In this document: positions 50,391 to 61,007 of the stretch, piece after piece
Layout: the number at the start of each line of letters is the position of its first letter
Position numbering within the stretch: position 1 is the stretch's first letter
From: Prorocentrum cordatum
Taxonomy: Eukaryota > Sar > Dinophyceae > Prorocentrales > Prorocentraceae
NCBI GenBank assembly: GCA_963575745.1
Contig: CAUYUJ010009802.1
Span: forward strand, 405,467-469,466
Direction: 5' to 3'
Length of the DNA: 64,000 bases
Made by a program: the position numbers and the translations under genes
The notes under the pieces: generated by a model
Told to the model about the DNA's origin: nothing
Databases searched by the model: none
What the model saw: the letters and a program-made list of their open reading frames with translations, nothing else

Positions 50391-51224
50391 AGACCGTCCC
50401 AAGGTTTCCCCGTCGCACTCTTGAAGAACAAAGGAGCAGTATAGCACTTTTCGGGTCAAGATGCACCTGGCGGGCGCCGCGGGAAATGGTATAAGTAAAA
50501 CTAGAGCTGAGACTAGTAGAAGCGAGCAGGCGCCCGTCAGGTCCTCGAGGTTGGCACGAACAACTCCACATGTTTATAGGTAGTGCCACCTCGGTGGGCA
50601 AGAAGCAGTACACATATGCCGTGAAAGACGCCGTGCTTAACGGACAGTGCCAGCTCGCCGTGCGCGTGGGCAGACTGCTCAAATATAGGGTTCGGCCCCA
50701 AGAAAACAACGGCACCTCAGTTTGTACATTGTGACCACCACCCATCACGCCCACCACCCCACCTCTTGATAAATGGATAAGAAGGATTTTTGTTCGGAGT
50801 AAGTGCGCAGGTGCTTGCAACTAGAAAAAGTAAACTGTAAATACGTCGCGGTATGCCACCAAAGAGTTGCTGCCGTCGGCTCCAGTGAAAAATGCTGCTG
50901 GCAATACTGTGGGCCGACCGAGGCGGCGTGCAAGTAAGAGCTGCTGGTGAACAAAATGGCGTAGCGTCGCCAAAACAATTGCTGCCGCATGGTACCCCCC
51001 ACCTCCCACCCAACACCAATCAACCTCCGCCTCCATCCCATCTTCCCAGTGCGTGCCGCTTGACAATTTGCGTGAACAAAATGGCCGTTATAATCTGCCG
51101 ACCCCTTGCGGGTCTCTAGGCGCGTGAGATTGTTTCCCCCCCCAGAACCCCCCCCCCCCGGGACCCCAAACTGGCAAGTTGACCCCCCCCCCCCTCGTGG
51201 TGGACGACCTTCCGCCGAACTCAC
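50391..51224. other. No recognised gene
   Basis: Minus-strand frames (50389-50820, 50745-51299) contain no known domain. C-tracts at 51148-51158 and 51183-51193 bound the start of the next repeat region. Confidence 0.3.
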
Positions 51225-52080
51225 CCGAGGCGGTCTGGGCTCCCCGGGCTCGGTTGGGAGCCCCCGACGCCACCCCCAAGATGGCCCAAGAAAGCACAAA
51301 GTCGCCGGTGGGCCCCAGGCGGCCTAAGAGGGCGCCGCGACGCTCCAAGAGGCCTCCAACCGGCTGCCGAAGCGGGGCCCCAGAGGCCAACATCGTGCAA
51401 TTCCTATAGGACAACGTACATGTTTGGCATATACGCCTTTTCGGCCAACACGGCGTTGACCATGGCCCACGAGGCCGCCAAGACCGCACCAAGCGGGCAC
51501 AAGAGGCTCCCAAGAGGGCCCCAACATGGCCCAAGAAGTCGCCAAGACGGCCCAAGAGGCGCCCAAGACAGCCCAAGAAAACCCCCAGGCGGCCCCAAGA
51601 GGGGCTCAAGAAGGGAAGCCCGAACCGAAAATCCGAGCCTTCCGCCCCCAGAGGCCCCCAAGAGGGCCCAAGGGGGCGGCCGAAGGCACCAAGAATCCGT
51701 CAAGACATCCCAAAAGGCCCCCCAGTACGACTCTCAGGAAACACTAAGATACCAAAATCGCCGCAGTCCTTTCCTTGACATCCTTCTTCTCCTCTTCCTC
51801 CACCGCATCCTCCTCCTTCTCCTCCTCCTCCCCCTTTCTACCGCATCGCCTGGCCAAACAAAGCCCAACACAACGCATGGCGGAATGGGCGGCAGCCGTG
51901 GTGCCCACGGCCAGCAGCCACGATGGACAACCCCTGAGGCCTCCCAAGAAGACCCCAAGACAGTCCAAGAGAACCCCGACTCGCCGAAAGACCGTTCTAA
52001 GACGCCCAAGATGGCATCCAGACGACCCACGATGCCCCTAGGCCGCCCCGCAAAGCCTCCGAGAGAGCTCCCGAGACCCG
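51225..52080. repeat. Degenerate CCCAAGANGGC minisatellite
   Basis: Loose repeats of GCCCAAGA(A/G)(G)GC, dense at 51465-51730 and 51930-52080 and visible at 51270-51345, interrupted by a CTC patch (51783-51835). The minus strand reads Leu-Gly-Arg/Trp-Ala repeats (LGCLGRLLGRLGDFLG). Period roughly 12-18 bp. Either a decayed minisatellite or a repeat-rich coding relic. Confidence 0.6.
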
Positions 52081-52444
52081 GCGATAGCCCCTGATGAAAA
52101 AAAGGGGTCGGCAGATGTGGCGTAAGCCAATCGAATCTTTGTGCGGCCCCTCCTGCCAGCAATTGGCCCGCTCTCTTAGCCGGCAGTAGGCCCGCTCTTC
52201 GGTTCCTACGTGGAGGGGCCACCGCCACTGTATTTATGTCAGGGGTGCGGGGGTCGGTGCGCGGAGGGGGGCGAGGATAGGTCAACTGCGCGCGGTCTGG
52301 TAGGCTGGTCTGCGATGTCGACTGCTGGCTTGTAGGCGGCATGCTGCGTTTTACCAGTCCTGTGACGCTATCTGCTGCGAGTCGGTGGCAGAGTCAGGCC
52401 AGCCTGTGTCGGGATAGGGCCGGCCTGAAGCGACACAGCTGTGC

Positions 52445-53707
52445 CAAGTATTAGAGAGAGCGTGATCCACCGCCGCTTTACTGTGGAAAATTGCCAACCT
52501 TTTCCTCCGGAGCCCCGGGGTCTCCCCCCCCCCCTCCGAAAATTCCCCCCCCTGCCGGAACCCCTCCCCCCCCCCCCCCTCCCCAAAACCCCCCCCTCCC
52601 CACCCCCCCCCCCCCCCCCCCCCTCCCTCGAAAACCGGGGGGGTCACTACCGGTTCGACCCCCCCCCCCCCCCCCCCTCCGGATCCGGAAAAACCGGGAG
52701 GGGCCACTACCGGTTGGACCCCCCCCCCCCCCCCCCCCCTCGAAAACCGGAGGGGGGTCACTACCGGTTCGACCCCCCCCCCCCCCCACCACCGCCAGCA
52801 AACCGACTCCCGGTCCCTACCACCGCTCGCATCACATCCCCCACTGTTGTTCCCAGCACCACTGTCCTCACCACCACTGTCCCCACTGGTTCCACCACCG
52901 TCCCTATTGTCCCCACCAATGCCCCCACCACTGTCGCACTGTCCCCACTGTTCCCACAACTGTTCCCACCACGGTTCCACTCTCCCCACTGTCTCCACGG
53001 ACCCAACCACTGCCTATCCCCATTGTCCCCACTGTCCCACTGACTCCTCCGCTGTCCCACTGAGCTGTCCCACTGTTTCCACCACTGTCCCCACTGTCCC
53101 CGCCACTGTCCCCACTGTACCTCTGTCCCATTGTCCCACCGCCGTCCTCGCCACCCTTTTACCAGTGTCTCTCCACCACCATTGTACCCTCCACTGTCCC
53201 AGTGTTTCCACCTCATTCCCACTGTCCCCACACCACTGTCCCCACCACCACCGTTCCCACCACTGTCCACTGTCCCCCCTGTTCCCACCATTGTCCCCAC
53301 CACTGTCCCCACCACTACCGTCCCCACCACTGTGTCCCCCCTGTTCCCACCATTGTCCCCACCACTGTCCCCACCACTACCGTCCCCACCACTGTCCCAC
53401 TGTCCCCCCGCTGTCCCCACCACTGTCCCGCTGTCCCCTCACCACTGTGTCCCCACCAACACCGTCCCCACCACTGTCCGCACCCCCACTCGGTTTTCGA
53501 GGGGGGGGGGGGGGTTCGAACCGGTAGTGACCCCCCCCCCCTTTTCATGATGAGCTGGGGTGGCGGGGGGGGGGAGGGGTTCGAACCGGTAGTGACCCCC
53601 CCCAGTTTTCCGGAGGGGGGGGGGGGGGGGGGGAGGGGTTCGAACCGGTAGTGACCCCCCCCGGTTTTCCGCCAGTAGCGGTAGAACACGCTCTTTCAAG
53701 TATTAGA
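52445..53707. mobile_element. Foldback transposon with 11-bp flanking duplication (MULE-like)
   Basis: CAAGTATTAGA stands at 52445-52455 and again in direct orientation at 53697-53707. Just inside are inverted ends, GAGAGCGTGATCCACCGCC (left) and the reverse complement of the right end AAAGAGCGTGTTCTACCGC. The arms then hold C-tracts with ACTACCGGTTCGAACCCCC-like segments, three on each side in opposite orientation, enclosing a CACTGTCCCCAC minisatellite. A 9-11 bp duplication with long inverted arms fits Mutator-like elements, but no transposase is encoded, so the copy would be non-autonomous. Confidence 0.7.
52800..53490. repeat. CACTGTCCCCAC minisatellite in the foldback element
   Basis: About 45 imperfect units of 12-15 bp (CCACCACTGTCCCCA, CACTGTCCCAC, CGTCCCCACCA) forming the loop of the foldback element. 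Two near-identical longer blocks (53266-53315, 53330-53395) show local duplication. Confidence 0.9.
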
Positions 53708-54549
53708 AACGAGGTGCTGCTGGAATGACGCAGTCAAGTCGCATGCTAATTGATATAGGGTTCTGCAAGATCACCCCGAACCTAGGCTGGAAAGAGGCGC
53801 CGCCAGAGTGTCGGAAACGCGGGCGAAAGGCGGAGCGCGCGAAGCTGAACAGTGACGGAGGGAAGAATGGCTGCAGATAAATCGGCTGGCCTGCATGGAG
53901 GCTGGCCTGGTGCAACTGGCCTGATTGGGCTATTGCATTAAACGAGCGTGCACCTCGGGTGTTCCTCAAAGTCAGATGAACGACGTCAAGTCAGCGTTTT
54001 GGGATCTATCTCTGGAGGGGTCCAAGCGTTGGCGCTGTTGGGGCTTTCGTGATTGACTCTTAACCTTGCAAGAACGAGCTTCGCCTCCACAGCCGCCGCC
54101 GTCTGAGAACCTCCCAACCTCCACTGGCGCGTCGGGGCCTCTCGAAGGGCGAGGGCAATTAAAGGTAGCGCGGCAGGAAACTGCGTTGTGGCGCGCGCAA
54201 TGGCGAAGCGCGCGCGCTGCGTGCTGTAATAAGGTTTTAAGGTTGACTCTTTACCTTCCGAAAAGGAGCACGCTATCTTTGGGCTGCGACCCGAGGTTTT
54301 GCAGGGCCCGTTCCGGCGGGGGCCCAATTCCGACAGAAAACGACAGGAAATACGCGCGCAATCTCTGGGCTGTGACCCAAGGTTTTCGGGCGACCCCGGA
54401 CCTTCTCAGAAAAGGGAAGCGCCGCCGACGCGTCGAGCACTGCGGGGTGCGAAGGGGCGCGGGCCGCGAGATGGAAAGGTACATTGCATGTCAGTAGGGG
54501 GCCAAAATGGACCACGCTGCAAGCGAACTCGCCCGAGCTCCACTGAGAT
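53708..54549. other. No recognised gene; short duplication near 54270
   Basis: TTTGGGCTGCGACCCGAGGT followed by TTTGC (about 54277) and TCTGGGCTGTGACCCAAGGT then TTTCG (about 54363) form a duplication about 87 bp apart. Otherwise unremarkable. Confidence 0.45.
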
Positions 54550-54576
54550 CAGATGTGAGCCTTCTTCGGTAATTGA

Positions 54577-56140
54577 TCAGGAGGAGGTGCTGACCGTGAA
54601 TGTCGCTGAAACCTTTGTAGCATGCTGCCCAGTACTGGTTGTGGTGACACGTTGGTCGCCGTCTCGTTGACGTAGCATAGCCATGTACAGCGCCGCCAAC
54701 TGTTTGGGCGGAGGCCCCCTAAATGGCGCTCCAGGCGCGCTCTCGCGCAAGCCGTTGAGGTCGGTCTCGTAGCGGGCCTGATGCGCGCGGAGCCTAGCGA
54801 TGCAGTCCTGGAACGTGGGGTCACCGACCTTGTTGAAGAAGATGATGCGTCGGTTGAAGATGTGGACTTGCTGTTCTCCCCGCCTTGCTGACTCGTGGTG
54901 CGTGGCGTTGCTCGCGCTGCAAAAGTCGGGAAGTAAGTGTTGCGCGGTGCAGCGGTCTGTGGAGCCAGCTGTCGCCATGGGAGATATTGTATCCATTGTT
55001 GGGCGTTGATGTCCTCGCCTGGTGGCTAAATTATTGGTATCTTGAATGTGGGTGGTGGTGGGTGTACTGGCATGAACAGGTGGGATGGGGGATGGGGGCC
55101 ATTTGATCATGGTTGTGAATGTGGGTGAGGTCGCGTTTGGTGTTGCTGGCGCGTTGTTTCTAGGCGTGGTCGGTTGTTGTTGTGCTGGCTGATTAGCTTG
55201 GTCAATCAAGCGCGCTGGTGGTGGTTTGTAAAGTCGCTGGTGCGTCGTCGCTGCGATGGTTGTGATAGTCTTGATGACGTGGACTTGGGCACAGGTTTGC
55301 TTGGGATCGTGCTTTGTTGCGGTTTGGGTGTAGGAATGCATGGTGACTTGTTCGGTGACTACTGGTGGAGTCGGTCCGCTTGGTGCGTTGTGCGGGCGTG
55401 CTGGTGGTGGCTCTGCGATTGTTCCGGCATGCGCTACGTAGGTTTGCTTTAGTCGGACTCGTTGGGCTGTCGAATGTGTCCCATGAGGGCGGTAGCGAGG
55501 GTGCGAGTGGCTTGGGCTTGCTGGGTTGTGATAATGGTGGTCGTGGTTTGGTTGGCACCGGCAATGTCTGTTGTTGGGCGTCAGCACTGGCCTCAAAGTC
55601 GCCAGGGCTGTCGTCGTCATCATGCTCGGTAATGGCATTGCGCCATGTATTGGTGGGGTTGCAAATCCACTGTAGTAGGTCGGCTGTCTCGCGAAGGCAT
55701 GCCGCGCAGTCGTGATTCATCGCGTCGCGGTGCTCGTCGTGGCATGAAAAGAGCCATTGGGCAACTTCTTGCATGGCGGCAATATTGACGGTGTCGAGCG
55801 GGGCGCGCCCACCTGCGATCAGCGCGTTGAGATGCTGGTGGGTCGTGGCGACTTGTGCTCGCAGTGCTAAGGTGTCTCGGCAGTGCGCTGCAATTCCTGA
55901 AGGTCGTTGCCGGATCGTGAGAAAGTAAGGTGCTTTGGCGGTGTGTGCATCGGCCGGCGTGCGTCTGCTTGAATGGCGTCTTTGAGCTCGAGCCTTTTTG
56001 CGCTTCTTGTCAGCGGGAGGGCGAAGGTCGATAGTGGTGCGGCTTTGGAATCTGGTCGGAGCGGTGGATGCGGTAGGCACTGCTTGCCATCTTGGTGGAC
56101 AAACATCTCGCTGTTGCGCCTGTTGGGGCATCTGTGCCAT
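54577..56140 (-). pseudogene. Downstream part of the unknown minus-strand gene family
   Basis: Two overlapping minus-strand frames. The upper one (56140 to 55202) opens MAQMPQQAQQRDVCPP and includes HLNALIAGGRAPLDTVNIAA, EVAQWLFSCHDEHRDAMNHD and CAACLRETADLLQWICNPTN, which looks like real protein with a CxxC. It then becomes Pro/Ser/Thr-rich. The lower one (55638 to 54577) is Pro/Thr/His-rich, then HIFNRRIIFFNKVGDPTFQD and CIARLRAHQARYETDLNGLR near its end. No family recognised. It continues the order of the frames at 56230-58156. Confidence 0.4.
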
Positions 56141-56229
56141 CTAGATAGTAGTAGGTCGTTGCCCGGAAGTCGGTAAGTCGATGTGTTGGTTGCTTCGTGG
56201 TAATATACTGCATGGTGCCAGCGGTATTA

Positions 56230-57066
56230 TTATGATCCTTCTGCGTCCGCGTCGTTGTCGTAGTGGCCGCGCGCTGCCCAACCACAGGGATGGCGCGTGT
56301 CACGGTACTTGTTGGGCTCGAGCGGTGCGAAGCATCTTTCGTGGAAGTATGATGCCCTGCTCATCTTGGCCCCTGGGTCGTACCTGTCGCTGTTGTCCTC
56401 TGCGTCGGTAGTGTCGTGGCAAAGCTTGGGATAGTCTTGCCAATGGTCGAGTTCTTCGTCAAGTTTGGTCTGGTCCGGTGGCGCCAGCATCTTTGCTGGC
56501 CCTGGTGGGGTGTAGTCGCGGCTTGTGTCGGACCTTCTTCTGTGAGTCTTGTTTTTTTCTCGGAGGTGAGGTGTGGGATGGTCTGCTCTGGCAGTCATTT
56601 TCATGCACCCGTTGCACTTGTGACGCTGCTTTTCCAGGTGGTCGTGCTGTCGCTGTTCGATGTCGCATCGTTCTGCGAGCTGTTGCTGAACAAAATCGCA
56701 GTGCTCGTCGTCGGGAGGTACGACGGCGCGAAATCGAAATCCGTCTCTAGTATGAATGTACTTGGGTTGCTTGAAGGTGAGTCGCGGCCCCAGAGGGCGC
56801 GGCGGGACCGTGGAAGGTTCAGGTGCGATGTGCATTGGGTCACTGTCGTCGCGCGCAATGCGGTTACTGGGATGGGGCTCAGGGATGGGCGTCGGCACGA
56901 GGTCGCATGTAATATGCGGCCATTGTGGGTTGTCTCTGGTAGGTGCCTTGAGCTCGTCGTGCGTCGGCGGCATTGGTCGCGGGCGGTAGTCTAGCCTGAA
57001 TCGTGCTGCGCCTTTCCATTGGTTAATTAGGTCGCGCTCGCGCGTTGCGGCGTATTCGGGCTCCAC
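56230..57066 (-). CDS. Unknown family protein with NPQWPHI block, minus strand
   Basis: A 278-codon minus-strand frame. Starts MEPEYAATRERDLINQWKGA, then RFRLDYRPRPMPPTHDELKA, NPQWPHITCDLV (residues about 49-60), GPRLTFKQPKYIHTRDGFRF, and a His/Cys-containing segment (CDIEQRQHDHLEKQRHKCNG). EYxxxR..FRL..NPQWPHI corresponds to EYRV, HEFQLE and NPQWPHI on the plus strand at about 62680-62785. The preceding frame (57659 to 57027) supplies the upstream block. Not a family I can name. Confidence 0.5.
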   Translation of the reverse strand: MEPEYAATRERDLINQWKGAARFRLDYRPRPMPPTHDELKAPTRDNPQWPHITCDLVPTPIPEPHPSNRIARDDSDPMHIAPEPSTVPPRPLGPRLTFKQPKYIHTRDGFRFRAVVPPDDEHCDFVQQQLAERCDIEQRQHDHLEKQRHKCNGCMKMTARADHPTPHLREKNKTHRRRSDTSRDYTPPGPAKMLAPPDQTKLDEELDHWQDYPKLCHDTTDAEDNSDRYDPGAKMSRASYFHERCFAPLEPNKYRDTRHPCGWAARGHYDNDADAEGS

Positions 57067-57659
57067 GTTGTTGGGCTGTTAACAGGTGGCAGGTGGTGCG
57101 ACGTGTCCTCTGTTTTGTCGAGTATACATGCTGCCCATGGCCCGTGGAGGGCAGAGGCCCCTGACGCGCGCAGCGCGTCAGCTAAGTAGTTGTTGAGTGG
57201 GAGTAGCTCCGCCCCCATGGCGACATTGCGGTAGGCGTCTGTTATGGGGCTGAATAAGGTGCGCCTCCCGTAGTCCTTGTCCTCGTAGTTGATCTTCGCG
57301 TGGATGGCGTAGCCCTCACTTGGGATTCGCATCTTCGCATGCTCTATTGGTCGCGAATTTTGCGCGGCGTTTTCTCGGGGCTCTTCTCGGCGCCGCCCAC
57401 GTTGACGCGCGCGTGCTTGAGTCGGGCCCTGTCGCGGTCGATCTCGTCGCTGAGCCCCTGCCGGGCGCTGTGCATGAATGGAACTTTTCGTAGGTGTCGC
57501 GGTGGTTCCTCGCCGTCGGTGAAGGGCCGGCTGTCGGGCCCGCAGTCGGCCCCCCTGTAATAATGTATCTCCGCAGGCCGCTGTGACCAGTGAAGCTCGA
57601 CGCTCGTGTGATAGCAAAAATACTCTCAACCGTTGAGGCCTGAGGTGATTCGAACGCAT
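57027..57659 (-). pseudogene. Unknown family, upstream segment with ELLPL..ADAL block
   Basis: The useful part is the last third of this minus-strand frame: GYAIHAKINYEDKDYGRRTL, FSPITDAYRNVAMGAELLPL and NNYLADALRASGASALHGPW. It matches the plus-strand frame at about 62395-62500 (YTLHATNEF, SEALPLQLYHTDALTPRGSR). Upstream the true frame appears to shift near 57350. The N-terminal two thirds (Arg-rich) are probably out of frame. Confidence 0.4.
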
Positions 57660-58156
57660 AGTAGGTCGAACAAATGCTTGTTGATGTCTGGTAGATATGC
57701 AATCGTGGCGCGCGTCCCCGGTCTAGCTTTGGCTCAATTTTTGCCGGTCGGTGCTGGTAGGTATTCGTGGCCAAGCCGCAGTGAGATGCATGCGTAGTGC
57801 TTCTTGATGTCGCCCTTTGGTTCAACGCGTGAGCTGAACGGTTGCGCGCAATTCGGGCCACGCACATATGGTGCGGCAGTGCGTAGCAGGTCTGGCCGAT
57901 TCGTCCTGCTGCGTGTTCTTAGTATCGGTGGTAGTCTCTCACTGCCGCCGTTGATGCACTGCTCGCTGGATTGTCGGTATTGTGCGTATGTCGTGTGGTT
58001 GCGCACCTTCGCGTTGTCGTCTTCCGACTTGAACCGCGTCATATAAAGAGCCAAAGATGGTAGAACGACAAATCTTGGCGCTGTGGCACATTTGCCCTCC
58101 AGCACAGCAAACGCATTGCTGCTGGGCGGGTTGCATGGCGGCGGCGTCTGAAGCAT
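57316..58156 (-). pseudogene. Unknown family, N-terminal segment with in-frame stops
   Basis: The frame from 58156 reads RFKSEDDNAKVRNHTTYAQY, RQSSEQCINGGSERLPPILR, GPNCAQPFSSRVEPKGDIKK and YACISLRLGHEYLPAPTGKN to TGA (about 57737). The same frame continues through TIAYLPDINKHLFDLLCVRI to a second TGA (about 57628), then FCYHTSVELHWSQRPAEIHY and HLRKVPFMHSARQGLSDEID to TAG near 57350. Three stops in 800 bp of otherwise protein-like frame suggest decay, although short introns are possible. An ATG at 58042 (MTRFKSED) is a likelier start than 58156. Confidence 0.4.
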
Positions 58157-58289
58157 GGCACTGAGGATGCACGTGTGAGCGAGTATGTCAGCAGCATGTG
58201 TGAGCGCACCTTAGTTGTGACTGCCGTCACCTGCCGAGTAAATTAATACTGCGTCGGAGATGTACCCTGTGATTTCCCTTGGCTCTATC

Positions 58290-60010
58290 CCGACGCATCT
58301 CCCACAGGTATGCCCATTTGGGCTCCCATGCAGGGTCTGAGGCCGCTTCTCTCTGCATTGGTTGCAAGAAGTACTGTGCGAGACGTAATATGGATACCTT
58401 CGATCTGAACACTGTAAGGCGGCATCACACTGGCAAAATATAGCCGCTTCCGTAGGCGAAACAATGTAGCTTGAGCCGCCCCTCGAGTATATGTGTTACG
58501 GGGTATGCCAATCTACACCCATTGGGTGATATCTTGCATCGCCCCCCTGTGCCTTTTCCTTCCGGACATCGAGCAGTTAAGACAAAGACGCGTTAAGTGG
58601 CAGACCGCAGACATGTGTAGTAGTACGCCTCCTCTGTGGCTTACCAATGCGCCATCATCCAATGCCTCTCCCCCAGGTATGCCCTGCGGGGCTCCCATGC
58701 AGGGTCTGAGGCTGTGGCGCATGTTGCCGTAGGCGCGGATGTTCTGCAATGGATAGTGTTTCGTGGTGCTGCGTGGTGCTGGTTTAGTTTCTGAGCGTCC
58801 TAGTGGTTGAGGTCATTGTGCTGGATGGCTGATAGTGCCTCGAGGCGTAGCTGGTTTTACCTTGTGTCGTCTGCCCGTGTCATGGCCAGTGCTGGAGCCT
58901 CTTGCCCAGAAATGCCCACATGGGCTCCCATGCAGGCAATGAGGCTGTCTGTTCAAGACCTCCTCCCGTGGTGAGAGCGTTATGAGCGACCTGTCGTCGG
59001 GAATGCTGCTTGTCAGAAAGACATCCCCCTGCAGGGGCATCGTACTGGTCATCCAGACATGTATGTGTGCATGTAAACACAAGGCCTGTAAGTTTGATAA
59101 TGTTGTGCCCTTATCGCCGTTCCAAGTTTGTGTCCCTGGAGGCGTGTGAGTTGTGCTTGGTGTTCCCCAGTATGGTATATGCGGTCGTTACACGCTGCTT
59201 CTACATGTAAGGCCATACATGGTATGATCGCAGTGTGCTATTTTTGTCGGAGTAATATGGGTGTGATGGATGCGAACCTGAAGCCAACTGGGGTGTGCCG
59301 CAAGTAAAGATGTCTGCCCATTTGTGTCCGCACCATAGCTCCATTCTCATGCCTCTCCACCCGGTATGTTATTCTGGGTTCCCATGCAAGACATGAGACT
59401 GCAAGATGCACGTGTCGTAGCCGTGGGCGTTCTGCAAATGACGGTGCCGAGTGGTGCTGGTGGTCTGCTGTATGTGCTGGTGGAGGTCATGTGCTGGAAG
59501 TCTGGTGGGCTGCGTTGGGCGTATCTGGGAGGAGTCGCATCGTTTGTAAGTGCTCTGGCCAATGTTGATGCCTCTCCCCCAGGTATGCCCGATAGGGCTC
59601 CCTACAAGGCATGCGGCTCCGTGGGCAACCATGACATTCATGTATACGCCTCGTCTTCAGAGACGTGTAAGTGATCCTTGTGGCCTTGTCGTCTCAGGAG
59701 GGTCCAGTGTATGTCCTCGGATGCGTGTGAAAAGAAACTTGTTGTCTTCCCACGATGGTGTGTATGCCGAGGAGCGTGCGGTATGGTAACTAAATGCTGC
59801 GGGTAAACGTGCAACTGATATCACTGGGTACGAGTGCGGATCTCCATTGTACTATCCCAACGATTACGTACTATGTGAAGATGTGTATGTTAACTGTCTG
59901 CTCTGCGCATCTGCAGTGCTCCTAATTTCAATGCCTCTCCCCCCAAGTATGCCCCGTGGGGCTCCCGTGCAGGGTATGAGGCTGTGTCTCTCGTAGTTGT
60001 CGTTGTCGTG
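58290..60010 (+). repeat. Tandem array of a 55-bp hairpin motif
   Basis: Six copies of CCTCTCCCCCAGGTATGCCC, four loop bases, GGGCTCCCATGCAGGGTCTG then AGGCTG, at 58295-58344, 58661-58714, 58896-58946, 59349-59400, 59568-59621 and 59930-59986. The loop between GCCC and GGGC varies (ATTT, TGCG, ACAT, GATA, CGTG) while the stem is kept. Copies alternate between short (215-233 bp) and long (363-455 bp) spacing, and the sequence after alternate copies is also related (GTTCTGCAAATG, TGCTGGTGGAGGTCAT), so the array is a dimeric higher-order repeat. Confidence 0.8.
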
Positions 60011-60288
60011 GTGTGCTGCAAAAGACCGTGTTGCTGGTGTTTGTGCTGCATGTGCTGGTGGAGGTCATTGGGCTGGGTGGTTGCATGTGGCTGATGTGTA
60101 GCTAGGTGTCGCTTGTGGCATCTGCTTTATAGTAGAGCTATTGTGCTAGTTGTGCTTGGCTATGTCTTGGTTGTGCGGTTGCGGGGTGTGTAGGTCGATC
60201 CAGTGTTGTGAGTGGGCGTCCAGATATATGGGTCAAGTGGTAGGTAACCTTGTGTGTCCTCTGGAGCAGGTGGGGTTGGGAAGTGTGC
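59382..60288. repeat. Left arm of 0.9-kb inverted repeat
   Basis: From CCATGCAAGACATGAG to GGTTGGGAAGTGTGC, nearly identical to the reverse complement of 61008-61916. Differences noticed include AATGTTGATG versus ACTGTTGATG and ACGATTACGTACTATG versus ATGATTACGTATTATG. Contains three copies of the hairpin motif. Confidence 0.9.
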
Positions 60289-60773
60289 AGCAGGTTGAGC
60301 TGTGTGGTGCTCCATACAGTGTGTCGTGCTCTACTTTGCACTGTTTTGGTAATCATTATGGCTGATGTCTTGGTATGCTGCGCCGCTGCAATAAGTAGAG
60401 TCGCGTTCTGTACTCTGCGGTTGAGGTTGCGTGTTTTGAAAAGTTGTGAGGCCGGTAGGTGTTGATAACCCCAACATGTGCCGTTGTAAGGGCGTTGTGT
60501 GTCGTCTCGTCCAAGATTGTCGTCGATGAGTGCTAAAATTGCTGCTACTTCATCTTGTATAATGTGTTCCATCCATATCTCCGATGTGTGCTGGTGGGCC
60601 AGGTCGTATCCTGTGATCTCGGCTGGGTCGATGCTGATGTATGTGTAGTGTCGTGTCTCCTGGTCCTCGGTGCTCGACCCTCCTCCTCTCTCCTGCTCCC
60701 CCTCCTCCCCGCCCCGGGCTCTGCCCCGAGGGCGCGCCGAGGACAGCTGGACTTCAACGACCTGCGTGCGCAA
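60138..60773 (-). CDS. Unrecognised frame spanning the palindrome loop
   Basis: A 211-codon minus-strand frame, most of it in the loop between the inverted arms. The segment TYISIDPAEITGYDLAHQHT, SEIWMEHIIQDEVAAILALI and GYQHLPASQLFKTRNLNRRV looks like genuine protein. The start (SSARPRGRARGGEEGEQERG) overlaps a CTC-rich patch at 60667-60712, and the C-terminal third enters the left arm. No family recognised. Confidence 0.3.
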   Translation of the reverse strand: MRTQVVEVQLSSARPRGRARGGEEGEQERGGGSSTEDQETRHYTYISIDPAEITGYDLAHQHTSEIWMEHIIQDEVAAILALIDDNLGRDDTQRPYNGTCWGYQHLPASQLFKTRNLNRRVQNATLLIAAAQHTKTSAIMITKTVQSRARHTVWSTTQLNLLHTSQPHLLQRTHKVTYHLTHISGRPLTTLDRPTHPATAQPRHSQAQLAQ

Positions 60774-61007
60774 CCTAAGTCAACCCAATACACTCGACCT
60801 ATGCACAATGGGCCACCACGATCGGAGCACAACACACATACGCACATGGCAACTCCCACAGTTGGCCCAAGCACTCAGCATCACGAACAACTGCAACAGA
60901 TGCGCTTGCACATCGCACCCACATAGCTACTCAGCAGATCTTAAGGGTAGCTACAACCTCCCAGCCCAACGATGCCACACTATCACCACATGCACTGCAA
61001 ACAGCAT

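Noticed and set aside
57721-57740. Spliced-leader relic on plus (TAGCTTTGGCTCAA)
   Set aside because: Only about 13 bases match, there is no retrocopy structure next to it, and it lies within the minus-strand gene family sequence.
58290-60010. CRISPR-like or tRNA array for the hairpin motif
   Set aside because: Spacing is 215-455 bp, spacers are themselves related, and no cloverleaf or anticodon arm can be drawn.
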